NCBI GenBank assembly: GCA_964446585.1
Contig: CAYUPI010000042.1
Location: forward strand, 1 to 50,329
Source: CAYUPI01 sp964446585
GTDB lineage: Bacteria; Verrucomicrobiota; Verrucomicrobiia; Limisphaerales; UBA8199
DNA length: 50,329 nt
Direction: 5' to 3'
Position 1 is the stretch's first letter; each line of letters opens with the position of its first letter. Under the pieces are notes generated by a model. That model was not told where the DNA came from, searched no databases, and saw only the letters and a list, made by a program, of their open reading frames with translations. The position numbers and the translations under genes are program-made. Positions 42,031-50,329 of this stretch are shown here, one piece after another.

Positions 42031-42144
42031 TTGGAGTACGGCAGCCCTCTGCCGCTTTCGATTTGAGCAACGCTGCAAAGCATGGCGAACCCGTTCGCAA
42101 CCGGAAATTCCTTCCGAAAGCGGCAGAGAGCTGTCGCACTCCAA
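42031..42144. repeat. 114-bp palindromic element (TTGGAGTACGGCAG family)
   Basis: Two 30-base arms (42031-42060 and 42115-42144) are inverted repeats matching at 27 of 30 positions, around a 54-nt spacer. It lies in the 41963-42359 gap between the two divergent lyase genes; the rest of that gap holds GC-rich sequence with short GCGC-rich complements and no clear promoter. Confidence 0.85.
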
Positions 42145-42359
42145 GACGCTGCCGCGCGGTTCGGTTCATGATTCCATTGCCTGGGCGAAAGCGCATCGAG
42201 GCGCTTCACGAACCTGCGAGGAAGCGCAACAGGCTCTGCCACGATTCGCCAAGTGTGCGCAGGCTCATTGAAGCCGGATGGTCCAATCATTCCACGGTCG
42301 AATCAATCTGAAAGGAAAGAAATTGCGGACCTCGTTTGATTTGTGGAACTCTCGCGCGC

Positions 42360-43982
42360 ATGTGGTGCCTCGTAATCACATCGTTCCCGCTACTGGCGCT
42401 TTGGGGCGCTCTTCCAGGCCAAAGCGCCACCGAGGCCTCCTGGCAATCCAGCGGCGAACGAATGGTCTTCGAGGTGAACGACCACGAAGTCCTTAAGCCG
42501 GTTACTTCGGGACACTGGCGCTTGTCGGGAACATTGGAGCTGAAGTTTGTCGGCCAGATCGAGCCACACGAGAATTCGGTGTTTTCGGTGTTTGGCCCGG
42601 GCGTCGAGGCGCTGGACGGACGCTTTGACCGTGTCATGCTCCCGTCCGGGTGGCACCACGATCTGAAATACGATGACAAAGCTCGAACTGTGACCCTTTC
42701 GAACCTCCATCCCGACTGCGCGCCGGCGTTTCCCGGCGCCGAAGGGTTTGGCAAATACACTATCGGCGGTCGCGGCGGCCGAGTGATCGAAGTGACCAAT
42801 CTCAACGACCATGGCCCGGGCAGTTTCCGCGCCGCCTGTGAGGCTGCGGGTCCGCGGACAGTCGTGTTTCGCGTCTCCGGCACGATTGCACTGGAGTCCA
42901 AATTCAAGATCGTTAACCCGTTCCTAACCATCGCGGGCCAAACGGCGCCCGGCGATGGCATTTGCATCAAGAATTACCAGGTGAATTTCGACACGAAACA
43001 TTTAATCATTCGCTACCTGCGCTTTCGGCCAGGGGACGAATCCGAAAAAGAGCAGGATGGGTTCGGGGGCAAGGGTGACCACATTATCATCGATCACTGC
43101 ACGGCCAGTTGGGGAATCGATGAGGTTTTCTCTATCAACAAAGGCTCGAATTTGACCGTGCAATGGTGCCTGGTGAGCGAAAGTCTTACACGCTCGCTTC
43201 ATCACAAGGGCGACCACGGCTACGGAGGGCTCTGGGGCGGCCCTGGCGGTTCCTGGCATCATAACATCCTGGCGCATCATACCAGCCGGAACCCACGCGC
43301 CTCGGGCAACGCCGAATCAGGGCTGATGGATTACCGCAACAACGTCATTTACAACTGGGGCTTTAACAGCGCTTACGGCGGAGAGCGCTGGCCCAGAAAC
43401 TGGATCAACAATTACTACAAGTACGGCCCGGCGACTTCGCCAAGCGTCCGCCACCGGATTTTTTTGCAAAAGGACCCGCGAGGGAAAATGTTTGCGAGCG
43501 GCAATTTCGTTTGGGGTTACCCGGCCGTTACTCAGGACAACTGGAAAGGCGGCATCGACTTTGCTCCCGACGGAGAAGCGACCGAAGCGACGCTGCGTGT
43601 GAGCGAGCCGTTTGTCGTTGCCCCGGTCACGACGCAATCAGCGGAATCGGCCTATGAGCTCGTGCTGGCGCAGGCCGGTTGTTCGCTGGTCCGCGACTCG
43701 GTCGATCAGCGCGTCATCAAGGAGATTCGAACTGGAACAGCTACTTTCGGCGAGCGCTACGGCGGCGGCCACAAAGGCATCATTGATTCACAAAAAGAGG
43801 TCGGCGGCTGGCCTGAGCTGCGCTCCGTACCCGCGCCGCTTGACTCGGATCACGACGGGATTCCGGACGATTGGGAACTCGCGCACGGACTCGATCCAAC
43901 CGATTCCTCCGATGGCGCCAGGCTGGCCAAAGGCAGCGCCTACACCAACCTCGAGGAGTATTTGAACTCGCTGGTCAGGTAG
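42360..43982 (+). CDS. Secreted pectate lyase-like protein (PL1-like), second copy
   Basis: 540 residues from ATG 42360 (a TTG at 42336 is possible). A signal peptide (MWCLVITSFPLLALWGALPG) is followed by about 100 residues not in the first copy, possibly an extra beta-sandwich (RMVFEVNDHEVLKPVTSGHW), then the same FPGAEGFGKYTIGGRGG, FLTIAGQTAPGDGICIKN and LIIRYLRFRPGDE beta-helix, and the same DSDHDGIPDDWELAHGLDP Ca-binding end. It is paralogous to the gene at 40565 and transcribed away from it. Confidence 0.82.
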   Translation: MWCLVITSFPLLALWGALPGQSATEASWQSSGERMVFEVNDHEVLKPVTSGHWRLSGTLELKFVGQIEPHENSVFSVFGPGVEALDGRFDRVMLPSGWHHDLKYDDKARTVTLSNLHPDCAPAFPGAEGFGKYTIGGRGGRVIEVTNLNDHGPGSFRAACEAAGPRTVVFRVSGTIALESKFKIVNPFLTIAGQTAPGDGICIKNYQVNFDTKHLIIRYLRFRPGDESEKEQDGFGGKGDHIIIDHCTASWGIDEVFSINKGSNLTVQWCLVSESLTRSLHHKGDHGYGGLWGGPGGSWHHNILAHHTSRNPRASGNAESGLMDYRNNVIYNWGFNSAYGGERWPRNWINNYYKYGPATSPSVRHRIFLQKDPRGKMFASGNFVWGYPAVTQDNWKGGIDFAPDGEATEATLRVSEPFVVAPVTTQSAESAYELVLAQAGCSLVRDSVDQRVIKEIRTGTATFGERYGGGHKGIIDSQKEVGGWPELRSVPAPLDSDHDGIPDDWELAHGLDPTDSSDGARLAKGSAYTNLEEYLNSLVR

Positions 43983-44011
43983 CAGCACAAGGAGGGCACC
44001 TGGGTACGAGG

Positions 44012-44056
44012 GCCTCCTCTCCCCAACCTTCTCCTCCACTGGAGGAGAGGGAGAAC
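44012..44056. repeat. Degenerate CTCTCCC..GGGAGAG palindrome
   Basis: CCTCTCCCCAACCTT, a CTCCTCC/GGAGGAG hairpin (44031-44047) and GGAGAGGGAGAACC form an imperfect inverted repeat like one arm of the miaB element. Confidence 0.55.
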
Positions 44057-44091
44057 CTTCGGCAACAGCGAGCCATAGATACGATAGCTTT

Positions 44092-44116
44092 TTGTCTAGA
44101 CAAGGAGTCGCTCCTT
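44092..44116. promoter_or_regulatory. Adjacent palindromes before the ThuA-like gene
   Basis: TTGTCTAGACAA (44092-44103), a 12-bp perfect palindrome, is followed by AAGGAGTCGCTCCTT (44102-44116), a hairpin with a 6-bp stem. They lie 16-41 bases before the ATG. An operator or mRNA structure is possible. Confidence 0.4.
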
Positions 44117-44132
44117 ACCGACAACATCTTTC

Positions 44133-44999
44133 ATGACAAAACGCTCACCACTCTTTTCACGCCTTCTATCGGCCACCGCCGTCCTGACTCTATTCTTGTG
44201 CGGAACAACCCACAGCATCGCCGCGGACTCGAAGCCGCTGAAGGTCCTGTTGATTACCGGCGGCTGCTGCCATGATTACGCCAAACAAAAGGACATCCTC
44301 AAAAAGGGCATCGAGGAGAGGGCAAATGTTGCGATAACGCAAATCCACACCGATGATAAGAGTACTCATCCCCCGCTCGCGATCCTGGGCAATCCGGATT
44401 ACGCCAAAGGTTACGATTTGGTCATCCACGACGAGTGCGCATCCGATGTCTCCGACCCGGCAACAGTCGAGGCCGTTCTCAAGCCGCATCGTGATGGCCT
44501 GCCCGGCGTCAACCTCCACTGCGGCATGCACTCCTATCGCATGGGCGATCCCAAAGAACCGGCCACGCTCGGCACTCCCCACGGACTCTGGTTCGAATAC
44601 CTCGGACTCCAATCCAGCGCGCATGGACCGCAAACCCCAATCGCGATCCACTTCATAGACAAAGAAAGCCCGATTGCAAAAGGCCTGGCCGATTGGACCA
44701 CGGTGAATGAGGAGCACTACAACAATATCCGCGTGTTTGAGAGTACCCGACCGCTCGCGCGCGGCGTGCAGTCGTTCAGGAAAGATGGTGCTCAGATAAC
44801 GAACGATTTTGTCGTGGCCTGGATTAACCACTACGGCCGGAAGAATACGCGGGTGTTCAGCACAACCATCGGCCACAACAACGCGACCGTGGAAGACCCG
44901 CGTTACCTAGACCTGGTAACCCGCGGAGTGCTCTGGGCTGCGGGCCGCCTGGAAGAGAACGGCACGCCAGCCAAAGGTTTCGGTCCCGGCGGAAAATAG
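44133..44999 (+). CDS. ThuA-like domain protein (secreted)
   Basis: 288 residues with a signal peptide (LLSATAVLTLFLCGTTHS). The ThuA-like fold shows KPLKVLLITGGCCHDYAKQK, YDLVIHDECA, PGVNLHCGMHSYR and GRVFST-like TRVFSTTIGHNN. The domain belongs to the glutamine-amidotransferase-like superfamily and is common in sugar-using gene sets of Verrucomicrobiota and Planctomycetota; the ThuA reaction is oxidation of trehalose or related sugars, but the substrate here is unknown. It follows the second lyase gene. Confidence 0.8.
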   Translation: MTKRSPLFSRLLSATAVLTLFLCGTTHSIAADSKPLKVLLITGGCCHDYAKQKDILKKGIEERANVAITQIHTDDKSTHPPLAILGNPDYAKGYDLVIHDECASDVSDPATVEAVLKPHRDGLPGVNLHCGMHSYRMGDPKEPATLGTPHGLWFEYLGLQSSAHGPQTPIAIHFIDKESPIAKGLADWTTVNEEHYNNIRVFESTRPLARGVQSFRKDGAQITNDFVVAWINHYGRKNTRVFSTTIGHNNATVEDPRYLDLVTRGVLWAAGRLEENGTPAKGFGPGGK

Positions 45000-45164
45000 G
45001 GCCTGGATTTCCTAGGCTTGTAGGCATCGCGGCCTGGCGTTCGGGAGCCTTCCGCAGTCAGTTCAGAGGCGGCTCTGGGTCTTCTGTGGCACCATCAACG
45101 ACGAGGATGCAGCAGGGCGCGCATTTGGATTTGGAGCCTCTCCCGGATCTGATAGTCTGCTGCG

Positions 45165-46529
45165 ATGCAGCCCGCCAGGCCCTTCGCCATCGACCGCAGG
45201 TTCCGATACCTCTGGCTGGCGCTTTTCTGCCTCGCAACTCCTGCTCGGGCGGACCTGTGGTGCACCGGCTATTACCCGGGCTGGGAACAAGGGACGATGC
45301 CTGCGTCCTCTGTCGATTTTTCGGCAATCACCCACCTTATTCATTTCTCGGTGGTGCCGAACTCCAACGGCAGTCTGGACAGCAGCGTGAACGTAATCTC
45401 ACCAGCGAATTCCACGGACATTATCTCGCGCACGCACGCCGCCGGCAAAAAGATCCTCCTTTGCGTGGGCGGCGCCAACTCGCAGGCAGGGTTCCAAGGC
45501 GCAACCAGCGCCAAGCATCGCGGCGCCTTTATCACAAACCTTGTGCATTTCATGACGACGCGCAATTACGACGGCATCGACATCGATTGGGAACCCCTCG
45601 ACCCGGCCGACGCTAATGCGTTCACGATTTTCATCACCAGCCTTCGAACCGCCCTGGACACCTTCACACCGCGCCCGTTGCTCACCGCCGCGATCGCTTC
45701 GCCGCCCACACCGGTCGGCGTCATCGCCTCACTCAGCGACGCGTTCGACCAGCTCAATCTGATGACTTACAACCTGGCCGGTCCTTTCCTGGGCTGGGTC
45801 ACTTGGTTTAACGCACCGATCTATGATGGCGGCTACAAGTTCCCAAGCACTGGACGACGCGTGCCGTCCATTGACAGCATGATGACCAGCCTCAGCGAAG
45901 CCGGCGTTCCTCCGAGCAAGCTGGGTATTGGCATCGCGTTCTTCGGCTGGGTATGGAGCGGCGGTTCGGGCACCCCGACTGGGGGCGCTTCGCAGCCGCG
46001 CCAGGGCTGGACCACCGCGCCGACGACCAGCCAAACCAACTACAACGCCATCATGTCCACATTCTACCAATCGAATCTCTACCATTGGGACGAGGCCGCC
46101 CAGGCCGCTTACCTGAGCATCGATAGTGCGGGATCGAGCAATGACAGGTTCATCTCCTACGATGACGCACGAGCCTGCCAAAGCAAAGTCAGTTATGCGC
46201 GCAATCATCATCTGGGAGGACTCATGATCTGGGAATTGGCCCAGGATCACCACGCTGGCCAGGCCGATCCGCTCTTGCAGGCGATCAAACAGGCACTGAC
46301 CGCGCCCGGTCCCGCCAGCATTGAGCTCACCGACTCAAATGTTGACTTTAGTTTCATGACGATCGCACTTGGCGGGTACGATGCCCAGTGGACGAGCAAT
46401 TTGCCTGCTGGTACGTCGGACACGTTTGCCACCACCAGCGTCACCGGCACTGGTGGTGTTCTTAACGTCACCGAGCCCGCCATCGTGAATCAATCAAACC
46501 GTTTCTATCGCACCAGAAACACGCCGTGA
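45165..46529 (+). CDS. Glycoside hydrolase family 18 protein (chitinase-like)
   Basis: 454 residues with a signal peptide (MQPARPFAID..CLATPARA). The GH18 TIM barrel has the conserved YDGIDIDWEP with catalytic Glu143, FSAITHLIHFSVVPN, KKILLCVGGANSQAGF, LNLMTYNLAGP and GGLMIWELAQD. The last about 90 residues (SIELTDSNVDFSFMTIAL...) are a small beta module ending NRFYRTR, of unknown role. It would hydrolyse chitin or related GlcNAc polymers outside the cell (inference from the fold and active site). Confidence 0.85.
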   Translation: MQPARPFAIDRRFRYLWLALFCLATPARADLWCTGYYPGWEQGTMPASSVDFSAITHLIHFSVVPNSNGSLDSSVNVISPANSTDIISRTHAAGKKILLCVGGANSQAGFQGATSAKHRGAFITNLVHFMTTRNYDGIDIDWEPLDPADANAFTIFITSLRTALDTFTPRPLLTAAIASPPTPVGVIASLSDAFDQLNLMTYNLAGPFLGWVTWFNAPIYDGGYKFPSTGRRVPSIDSMMTSLSEAGVPPSKLGIGIAFFGWVWSGGSGTPTGGASQPRQGWTTAPTTSQTNYNAIMSTFYQSNLYHWDEAAQAAYLSIDSAGSSNDRFISYDDARACQSKVSYARNHHLGGLMIWELAQDHHAGQADPLLQAIKQALTAPGPASIELTDSNVDFSFMTIALGGYDAQWTSNLPAGTSDTFATTSVTGTGGVLNVTEPAIVNQSNRFYRTRNTP

Positions 46530-46621
46530 ATTTCATGCGCAGGCTTAGCGCGCGGGCGGAAACAGCGTGATTAGGCCGCTCAGCGGAGGCGAGCTCCACT
46601 TTCAACCGAGCGCTTCTGCCA

Positions 46622-46650
46622 TTGCCAAAACCGAGTCCGCCTGATTAAGA
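46622..46650 (+). promoter_or_regulatory. Sigma70-like promoter candidate before scpA
   Basis: TTGCCA, a 17-nt spacer and TTAAGA, 37 bases before the scpA ATG. Confidence 0.35.
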
Positions 46651-46686
46651 TGCAGAGTCCAGGCGCCGGAAGCACGATTTGTCGTA

Positions 46687-47484
46687 ATGGCTGAATACAA
46701 AGTCAAATTCGAGGTCTTCGAAGGACCACTCGACTTACTCCTATATCTAATCAAGAAGGAGGAGGTGGACATTTATGAGGTGAACCTCACGAAGCTGGCG
46801 ACGCAGTTCATCGAGTACATCGAGACGATGCGGCTGCTGGACCTGGAGATTGCCGGCGAGTTCGTGGTCATGGCTGCAACCTTGATGTATATCAAGAGCC
46901 GCGAGCTTTTGCCCGTCGATCAGCAAGTGCAGACCGAGGGCGAGGATGAGGGTGAGGATCCTCGTTGGGAGCTGATCCGGCAACTGGTTGAATACAAGAA
47001 GTTCAAGGATGCCGCCGCTCAGTTGGCTGTGCTGGAAGCGCGCCAGGAGGATATTTTCCCGCGCCAGCCCGGAAAGCCCGAGTTTGAAACGGAAGCCGCG
47101 CCCAGGCCTGAGGTATCCATTTTTGATTTGGTCAGCGCCGTCAATTCGGTGCTCAAACGGTTCAATCAGCGCGAGGATCTCCGTGACATCTTTGAAGACA
47201 AATGGACGGTCAGCGAGAAACTCGAGTTTCTGATGCGCACCACCGCTGAGCGGCCGATGAAGTTTTCTGATTTGTTCGCGGGCGTGACCAGCCGCTCGGA
47301 AGTTGTGGTGACATTTTTGGCGCTGCTGGAGCTGATCCGCCTGAAGCAATTGGTCGCAGTCCAGAGCGAAGCGTTCGGAGAAATTGTCATCTGTCGTTCA
47401 ACCCAGCCTCCGACCGCTCCGCTCGAACTCGCCGAAAGCGCCTCACTTCGGCCCTCAGCGCTCGCTCCCCTGCCCTCCCCTTAG
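46687..47484 (+). CDS. scpA: Segregation and condensation protein A
   Basis: 265 residues, the kleisin subunit that bridges the Smc heads with ScpB. It starts YKVKFEVFEGPLDLLLYLIK, the ScpA hallmark, and continues IYEVNLTKLATQFIEYIE and a C-terminal winged helix with RPMKFSDLF. It is followed by scpB after 1 bp, the usual gene pair for chromosome condensation. Confidence 0.93.
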   Translation: MAEYKVKFEVFEGPLDLLLYLIKKEEVDIYEVNLTKLATQFIEYIETMRLLDLEIAGEFVVMAATLMYIKSRELLPVDQQVQTEGEDEGEDPRWELIRQLVEYKKFKDAAAQLAVLEARQEDIFPRQPGKPEFETEAAPRPEVSIFDLVSAVNSVLKRFNQREDLRDIFEDKWTVSEKLEFLMRTTAERPMKFSDLFAGVTSRSEVVVTFLALLELIRLKQLVAVQSEAFGEIVICRSTQPPTAPLELAESASLRPSALAPLPSP

Positions 47485-47485
47485 C

Positions 47486-48217
47486 ATGGAACTGAAATAC
47501 ATCCTGGAAGCGGTGCTGTTTTCCGCGCAAAAGCCACTGAGTTTAAAGGATCTGCGGGACGTTTTTGCGACCGCCGTCGAACACGCCGAAGGCAACGACG
47601 TCGCGCGCTCGCTCAAGAAAGTTAAGGACGGACAGCTCACTGCGGCTCTCGAAGAGTTGGCCAAGGACCATGAAACGGCCAATCGCAGTTATCGACTGGC
47701 CTGTGTAGCCGGCTCCTGGCAATTCGTCACCCAGCCCGAATATGCGCCCTGGCTCAAAGCGCTGATCGGACACCGGCTCCGCCCGTCACGGCTGTCACAA
47801 CCTGCCCTGGAGACGCTTTCGATTATCGCCTACCGGCAACCGATCACGCGCGCCGAGATCGAGCAGGTTAGGGGTGTCACGGTGGACGGCGTGATGCAAA
47901 CGCTGCTGGAACGCGGATTGGTGGAACAGGTTGGACGCGCCGAAGTGGTAGGGCGCCCGATGAATTATGGCACCACGGCGCTTTTCCTGGAATATTTCGG
48001 GTTGCGCAGCCTGGAGGATTTGCCCGCTGCCGACGAATTGCGTCGCATCGTTTTGCAAAAGCCAGAAGGACTGGCTACGACCGATCCCGGCCTGGCCACC
48101 GTGCCGCCGGAGCAGCTCGGTTTGCCAACGGAAGAACAGAAGCCAGCACCCGCCACCGAAGCCAGCCAATCGTCGGGAGGCCAGGCGCCCGATTCGTCCG
48201 CATCGGCCTCCACGTGA
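47486..48217 (+). CDS. scpB: Segregation and condensation protein B
   Basis: 243 residues from ATG 47486 (an in-frame start at 47384, inside scpA, is not the family start). MELKYILEAVLFSAQKPLSL is the ScpB N-terminus, followed by two winged helices (TLSIIAYRQPITRAEIEQVR, GRAEVVGRPMNYGTT). The C-terminal 40 residues are a P/A/S/E-rich tail, unusual but common in long versions. pheA starts 43 bp later. Confidence 0.92.
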   Translation: MELKYILEAVLFSAQKPLSLKDLRDVFATAVEHAEGNDVARSLKKVKDGQLTAALEELAKDHETANRSYRLACVAGSWQFVTQPEYAPWLKALIGHRLRPSRLSQPALETLSIIAYRQPITRAEIEQVRGVTVDGVMQTLLERGLVEQVGRAEVVGRPMNYGTTALFLEYFGLRSLEDLPAADELRRIVLQKPEGLATTDPGLATVPPEQLGLPTEEQKPAPATEASQSSGGQAPDSSASAST

Positions 48218-48260
48218 ATTTGGCCGTCGCGATTCGCTCAAGGCAGACAACCTGCATAAA

Positions 48261-49322
48261 GTGAATATTCCCGAACACCGAAAAGCGATCGACAAGTTCG
48301 ATGCGCAAATCGTCAAGCTGCTCAACGAGCGCACGAAACATGTCCTGGCGATCGGCGAAATCAAGTTGAAGGCGGGAGAGGAAATCTACGCGCCGGATCG
48401 CGAGGGGGCGGTGCTGAATCGGATTTGCCGCAAGAATCAGGGCCCAATGAGCAACGAATCGCTGCGCGCGATCTATCGCGAGGTCATGTCCAGCGCTCTG
48501 GCGCTCGAAAAGTCCATGACGATCGCTTACCTCGGCCCCGAGGCGACCTTCACTCACCAGGCAGCGATCAAGCGGTTCGGCTCGAGCCTGCATTACTCCC
48601 CGCAGAAGACGATCACTGATGTCTTCGCCGAGGTGAGCAAAAATCGGGCGGACTATGGAGTCGTGCCGATCGAGAACTCGACGGAAGGTGTGGTGACACA
48701 CACGCTGGATATGTTCGTGGACAGCGATTTGAAGATCGTTTCGCAGATCGTCCTGCGAGTGCAACATTGCCTCCTGAGCCGCGGTCGGCGTACGCAAGTC
48801 AAAAAGCTGTTCGCACATCCGCAGGCGCTGGCCCAGTGCCGAGCCTGGGTGCAAAATCACTTACCACGGGTGGAGATCATCGAGACGTCCTCCAACGCCC
48901 GTTCCGCGGAATTTGCCGCTCGGGACAAGGAATCCGCCGCGATCGCTGGTGTGCTGGCAGCGGAGAAGTACGGTTTGCCGGTGCTGGAGTACGACATCCA
49001 GGACAACGCCGCCAACGCGACGCGCTTCCTGGTTCTCGGCCGCCAATGCAGTCCGCCGACCGGCCACGACCGCACCAGCTTGATGTTCAGTATCATGGAT
49101 CAGGTCGGCGCCCTTTATCGCGCCCTGGCGCCCTTCCGGCGATTTCGCATCAATATGACCAAGATTGAATCGCGCCCCAGCAAACGTAAGGCGTGGGAGT
49201 ACTTTTTCTTTGTCGATTGCGACGGCCATTTGAGCGATCGGAAGGTCGCAAAGGCCCTGACGCTGCTGGGCGAGCAATGCAGCTTCGTCAAGGTGCTCGG
49301 CTCCTATCCAAATGCAGAATGA
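48261..49322 (+). CDS. pheA: Chorismate mutase / prephenate dehydratase (P-protein)
   Basis: 353 residues from GTG 48261; no ATG fits, and a frame starting further upstream (47967) overlaps scpB. Residues of about 1-90 are a chorismate mutase helical domain (AIDKFDAQIVKLLNERTKHV), about 95-275 prephenate dehydratase (TIAYLGPEATFTHQAAIKRF, IENSTEGVVTHTLD, and NATRFLVLG with the catalytic Thr), and the end an ACT domain (ESRPSKRKAWEYFFFVD) giving phenylalanine feedback control. It makes phenylpyruvate. It overlaps the next gene by 11 bp. Confidence 0.93.
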   Translation: MNIPEHRKAIDKFDAQIVKLLNERTKHVLAIGEIKLKAGEEIYAPDREGAVLNRICRKNQGPMSNESLRAIYREVMSSALALEKSMTIAYLGPEATFTHQAAIKRFGSSLHYSPQKTITDVFAEVSKNRADYGVVPIENSTEGVVTHTLDMFVDSDLKIVSQIVLRVQHCLLSRGRRTQVKKLFAHPQALAQCRAWVQNHLPRVEIIETSSNARSAEFAARDKESAAIAGVLAAEKYGLPVLEYDIQDNAANATRFLVLGRQCSPPTGHDRTSLMFSIMDQVGALYRALAPFRRFRINMTKIESRPSKRKAWEYFFFVDCDGHLSDRKVAKALTLLGEQCSFVKVLGSYPNAE

Positions 49323-50067
49323 TCCTGGGCAGGAACCGAAGCGTCCAATGGACCACGTCGATCTACTCACCTTTCCCGATGAGCAGGCCCTGGCCCAGGC
49401 GGCAGCCGAGGAATGGTTAAGGCAGCTCGAAAGCCTGGCCACGAAGCCAGAAGCCTACTGCGTCGCGCTTTCGGGAGGGAGAATCACCCGAGTCTTCTAT
49501 CAAATACTCTCCCGCATCAGCCCATCGCGGCCAGGATGGCGCGCCTCGGTTCATATCTTTTGGAGCGACGAACGGTGCGTTCCGCCGGAGGACCCCGAAA
49601 GCAATTTTGGCATCGCTCGTGAGCTCCTGTTGGCTCCTTCGAACATTCCGCAAGCGCAAATCCATCGCGTGCGCGGTGAGGACCCGCCCGCACTGGCCGC
49701 CAGCCAGGCGGAGGCCGAGTTGCGTCAAATCGCGCCCGCGGGAAGTGGCGGCCAACCAGTCTTAGACCTTGTCTTCCTGGGAATGGGTGAAGACGGCCAC
49801 GTGGCCTCGCTTTTCCCGGGAGAATCTGAGGAGACAATGGCGTCGCAGGCTGTTTACCGGGCCGTGACGGCGACCAAGCCGCCCCCGCATCGGGTCACGA
49901 TGGGCTACTTGACAATCGCCGCGGCCCGCCAGGTGTGGGTGTTGGTTTCTGGCCCGGGCAAAGAGGCCGCCCTACGCGAATCGTTGGCTCCGGCCGGCCT
50001 AACACCGTTGGCCAAGGTTCTGGGCCTCCGGTGCCGCACAAGAATCCTCACGGCAATTCAAAAATAA
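49312..50067 (+). CDS. pgl: 6-phosphogluconolactonase
   Basis: 251 residues, SOL/DevB type. YCVALSGGRITR, HIFWSDERCVPPEDPESNFG and FLGMGEDGHVASLFPG are the family motifs (substrate site around the DERCVP loop and GMGEDGH). It hydrolyses 6-phosphogluconolactone in the oxidative pentose phosphate pathway. It overlaps pheA by 11 bp; ATG 49348 (MDHVDLL) is a possible shorter start. No zwf or gnd is adjacent. Confidence 0.92.
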   Translation: MQNDPGQEPKRPMDHVDLLTFPDEQALAQAAAEEWLRQLESLATKPEAYCVALSGGRITRVFYQILSRISPSRPGWRASVHIFWSDERCVPPEDPESNFGIARELLLAPSNIPQAQIHRVRGEDPPALAASQAEAELRQIAPAGSGGQPVLDLVFLGMGEDGHVASLFPGESEETMASQAVYRAVTATKPPPHRVTMGYLTIAAARQVWVLVSGPGKEAALRESLAPAGLTPLAKVLGLRCRTRILTAIQK

Positions 50068-50097
50068 TTTTTTGACAGATCGCAAATCAGAGCGAAA

Positions 50098-50262
50098 TTG
50101 CATCAGGAAAGAGTTGTTACCGGGGCAATCCCCGGCGTTTCTTCGGAGACGGAGAAACAAATCTTTGAAACGCGAAAAAGGTTTTTTGAACAGAAGCCCG
50201 ATCTGGATTATCTATTGGGTGAAGCGAGTGAAGATTTCGCTGTTCGTTTAGGGTTAGTATAG
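50098..50262 (+). CDS. Possible small ORF after pgl
   Basis: A 54-codon frame from TTG 50098 to TAG 50262 encodes a charged, helix-prone peptide (ETEKQIFETRKRFFEQ, DLDYLLGEASEDFA) with protein-like composition. There is no clear ribosome binding site and the start is weak, so it could be a gene remnant or non-coding. It overlaps a CCGGGG/CCCCGG hairpin (50120-50135). Confidence 0.3.
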   Translation: MHQERVVTGAIPGVSSETEKQIFETRKRFFEQKPDLDYLLGEASEDFAVRLGLV

Positions 50263-50273
50263 AGGTTTTGCTT

Positions 50274-50315
50274 GTAATGCGGTTCGAACAGCGAGCAAAT
50301 AGTTGGCCGCATTAC
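50274..50315. repeat. Inverted repeat GTAATGCGG..CCGCATTAC
   Basis: Perfect 9-bp arms at 50274-50282 and 50307-50315 with a 24-nt spacer, near the right edge of the window. It could be an operator or hairpin for a gene beyond the edge. Confidence 0.5.
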
Positions 50316-50329
50316 CCTTCTGAGCGCCT

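Noticed and set aside
1..50329. tRNA and rRNA genes
   Set aside because: I checked the gaps for clover-leaf, CCA-end and rRNA-like sequence and found nothing convincing; a covariance-model scan would decide.

Overview
The window looks like the chromosome of a soil or freshwater Verrucomicrobiota bacterium, most likely of the Pedosphaera/Limisphaerales kind. Four things suggest this: pseudopilin-like proteins with an A|FTLIE processing site and an H-X9-DG-type C-terminus; a polysaccharide-degradation set (two PL1-like lyases, a ThuA-like protein, a GH18 enzyme, a sialate O-acetylesterase); a DUF3516-type helicase; and several families of palindromic and 7-nt-period repeats between, and sometimes inside, genes. 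This placement is inference from gene content; no rRNA marker is present. I saw no tRNA, rRNA, CRISPR array, transposase, integrase or prophage gene.

Layout. 1-5.7 kb (minus strand): a large secreted beta-helix/HYR-repeat protein that runs off the left edge, preceded in the same direction by three overlapping pilus or type II secretion-like genes. 5.9-9.8 kb (plus): a methylcitrate-cycle operon prpB-prpC-(small membrane protein)-prpD for propionyl-CoA oxidation. 10-17.5 kb: an SDR oxidoreductase, a sialate O-acetylesterase, an LptF/LptG-type permease, a small GspC-like exported protein and a Ski2-like/DUF3516 helicase. 17.7-22.6 kb (plus): a pseudopilin-like protein, a TIGR03118-type secreted protein, a class I aminotransferase and a RhaT-like sugar/proton symporter. 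22.6-29.4 kb (minus): a heme operon hemE-hemN-hemG-hemH, then (upstream) a PduO-type cobalamin adenosyltransferase and a cell-wall amidase. 29.5-33.9 kb (plus): gltA-sucC-sucD of the TCA cycle and a YggT-like membrane protein. 33.9-38.4 kb (minus): a receiver/histidine-kinase protein, a heptosyltransferase-like GT9, a membrane protein and miaB. 38.7-50.1 kb: an unrecognised 583-residue helical protein, two divergent PL1-like lyases, ThuA-like and GH18 proteins, then scpA-scpB-pheA-pgl.

Metabolically the window combines central oxidation (two citrate synthase paralogues, one per cycle, plus succinyl-CoA ligase) with heme synthesis for respiration and a secreted polysaccharide-attack set. Two citrate synthases in one window are explained by the methylcitrate and TCA contexts.

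The most unusual signal is the repeat content. At least six kinds of palindromic or 7-nt-period element lie between genes. In three cases (miaB, the DUF3516 helicase, the SDR gene) such DNA sits inside an intact reading frame and is translated as an extra loop. The 36-bp inverted repeat in miaB, about 90 codons of extra protein, is the clearest example.
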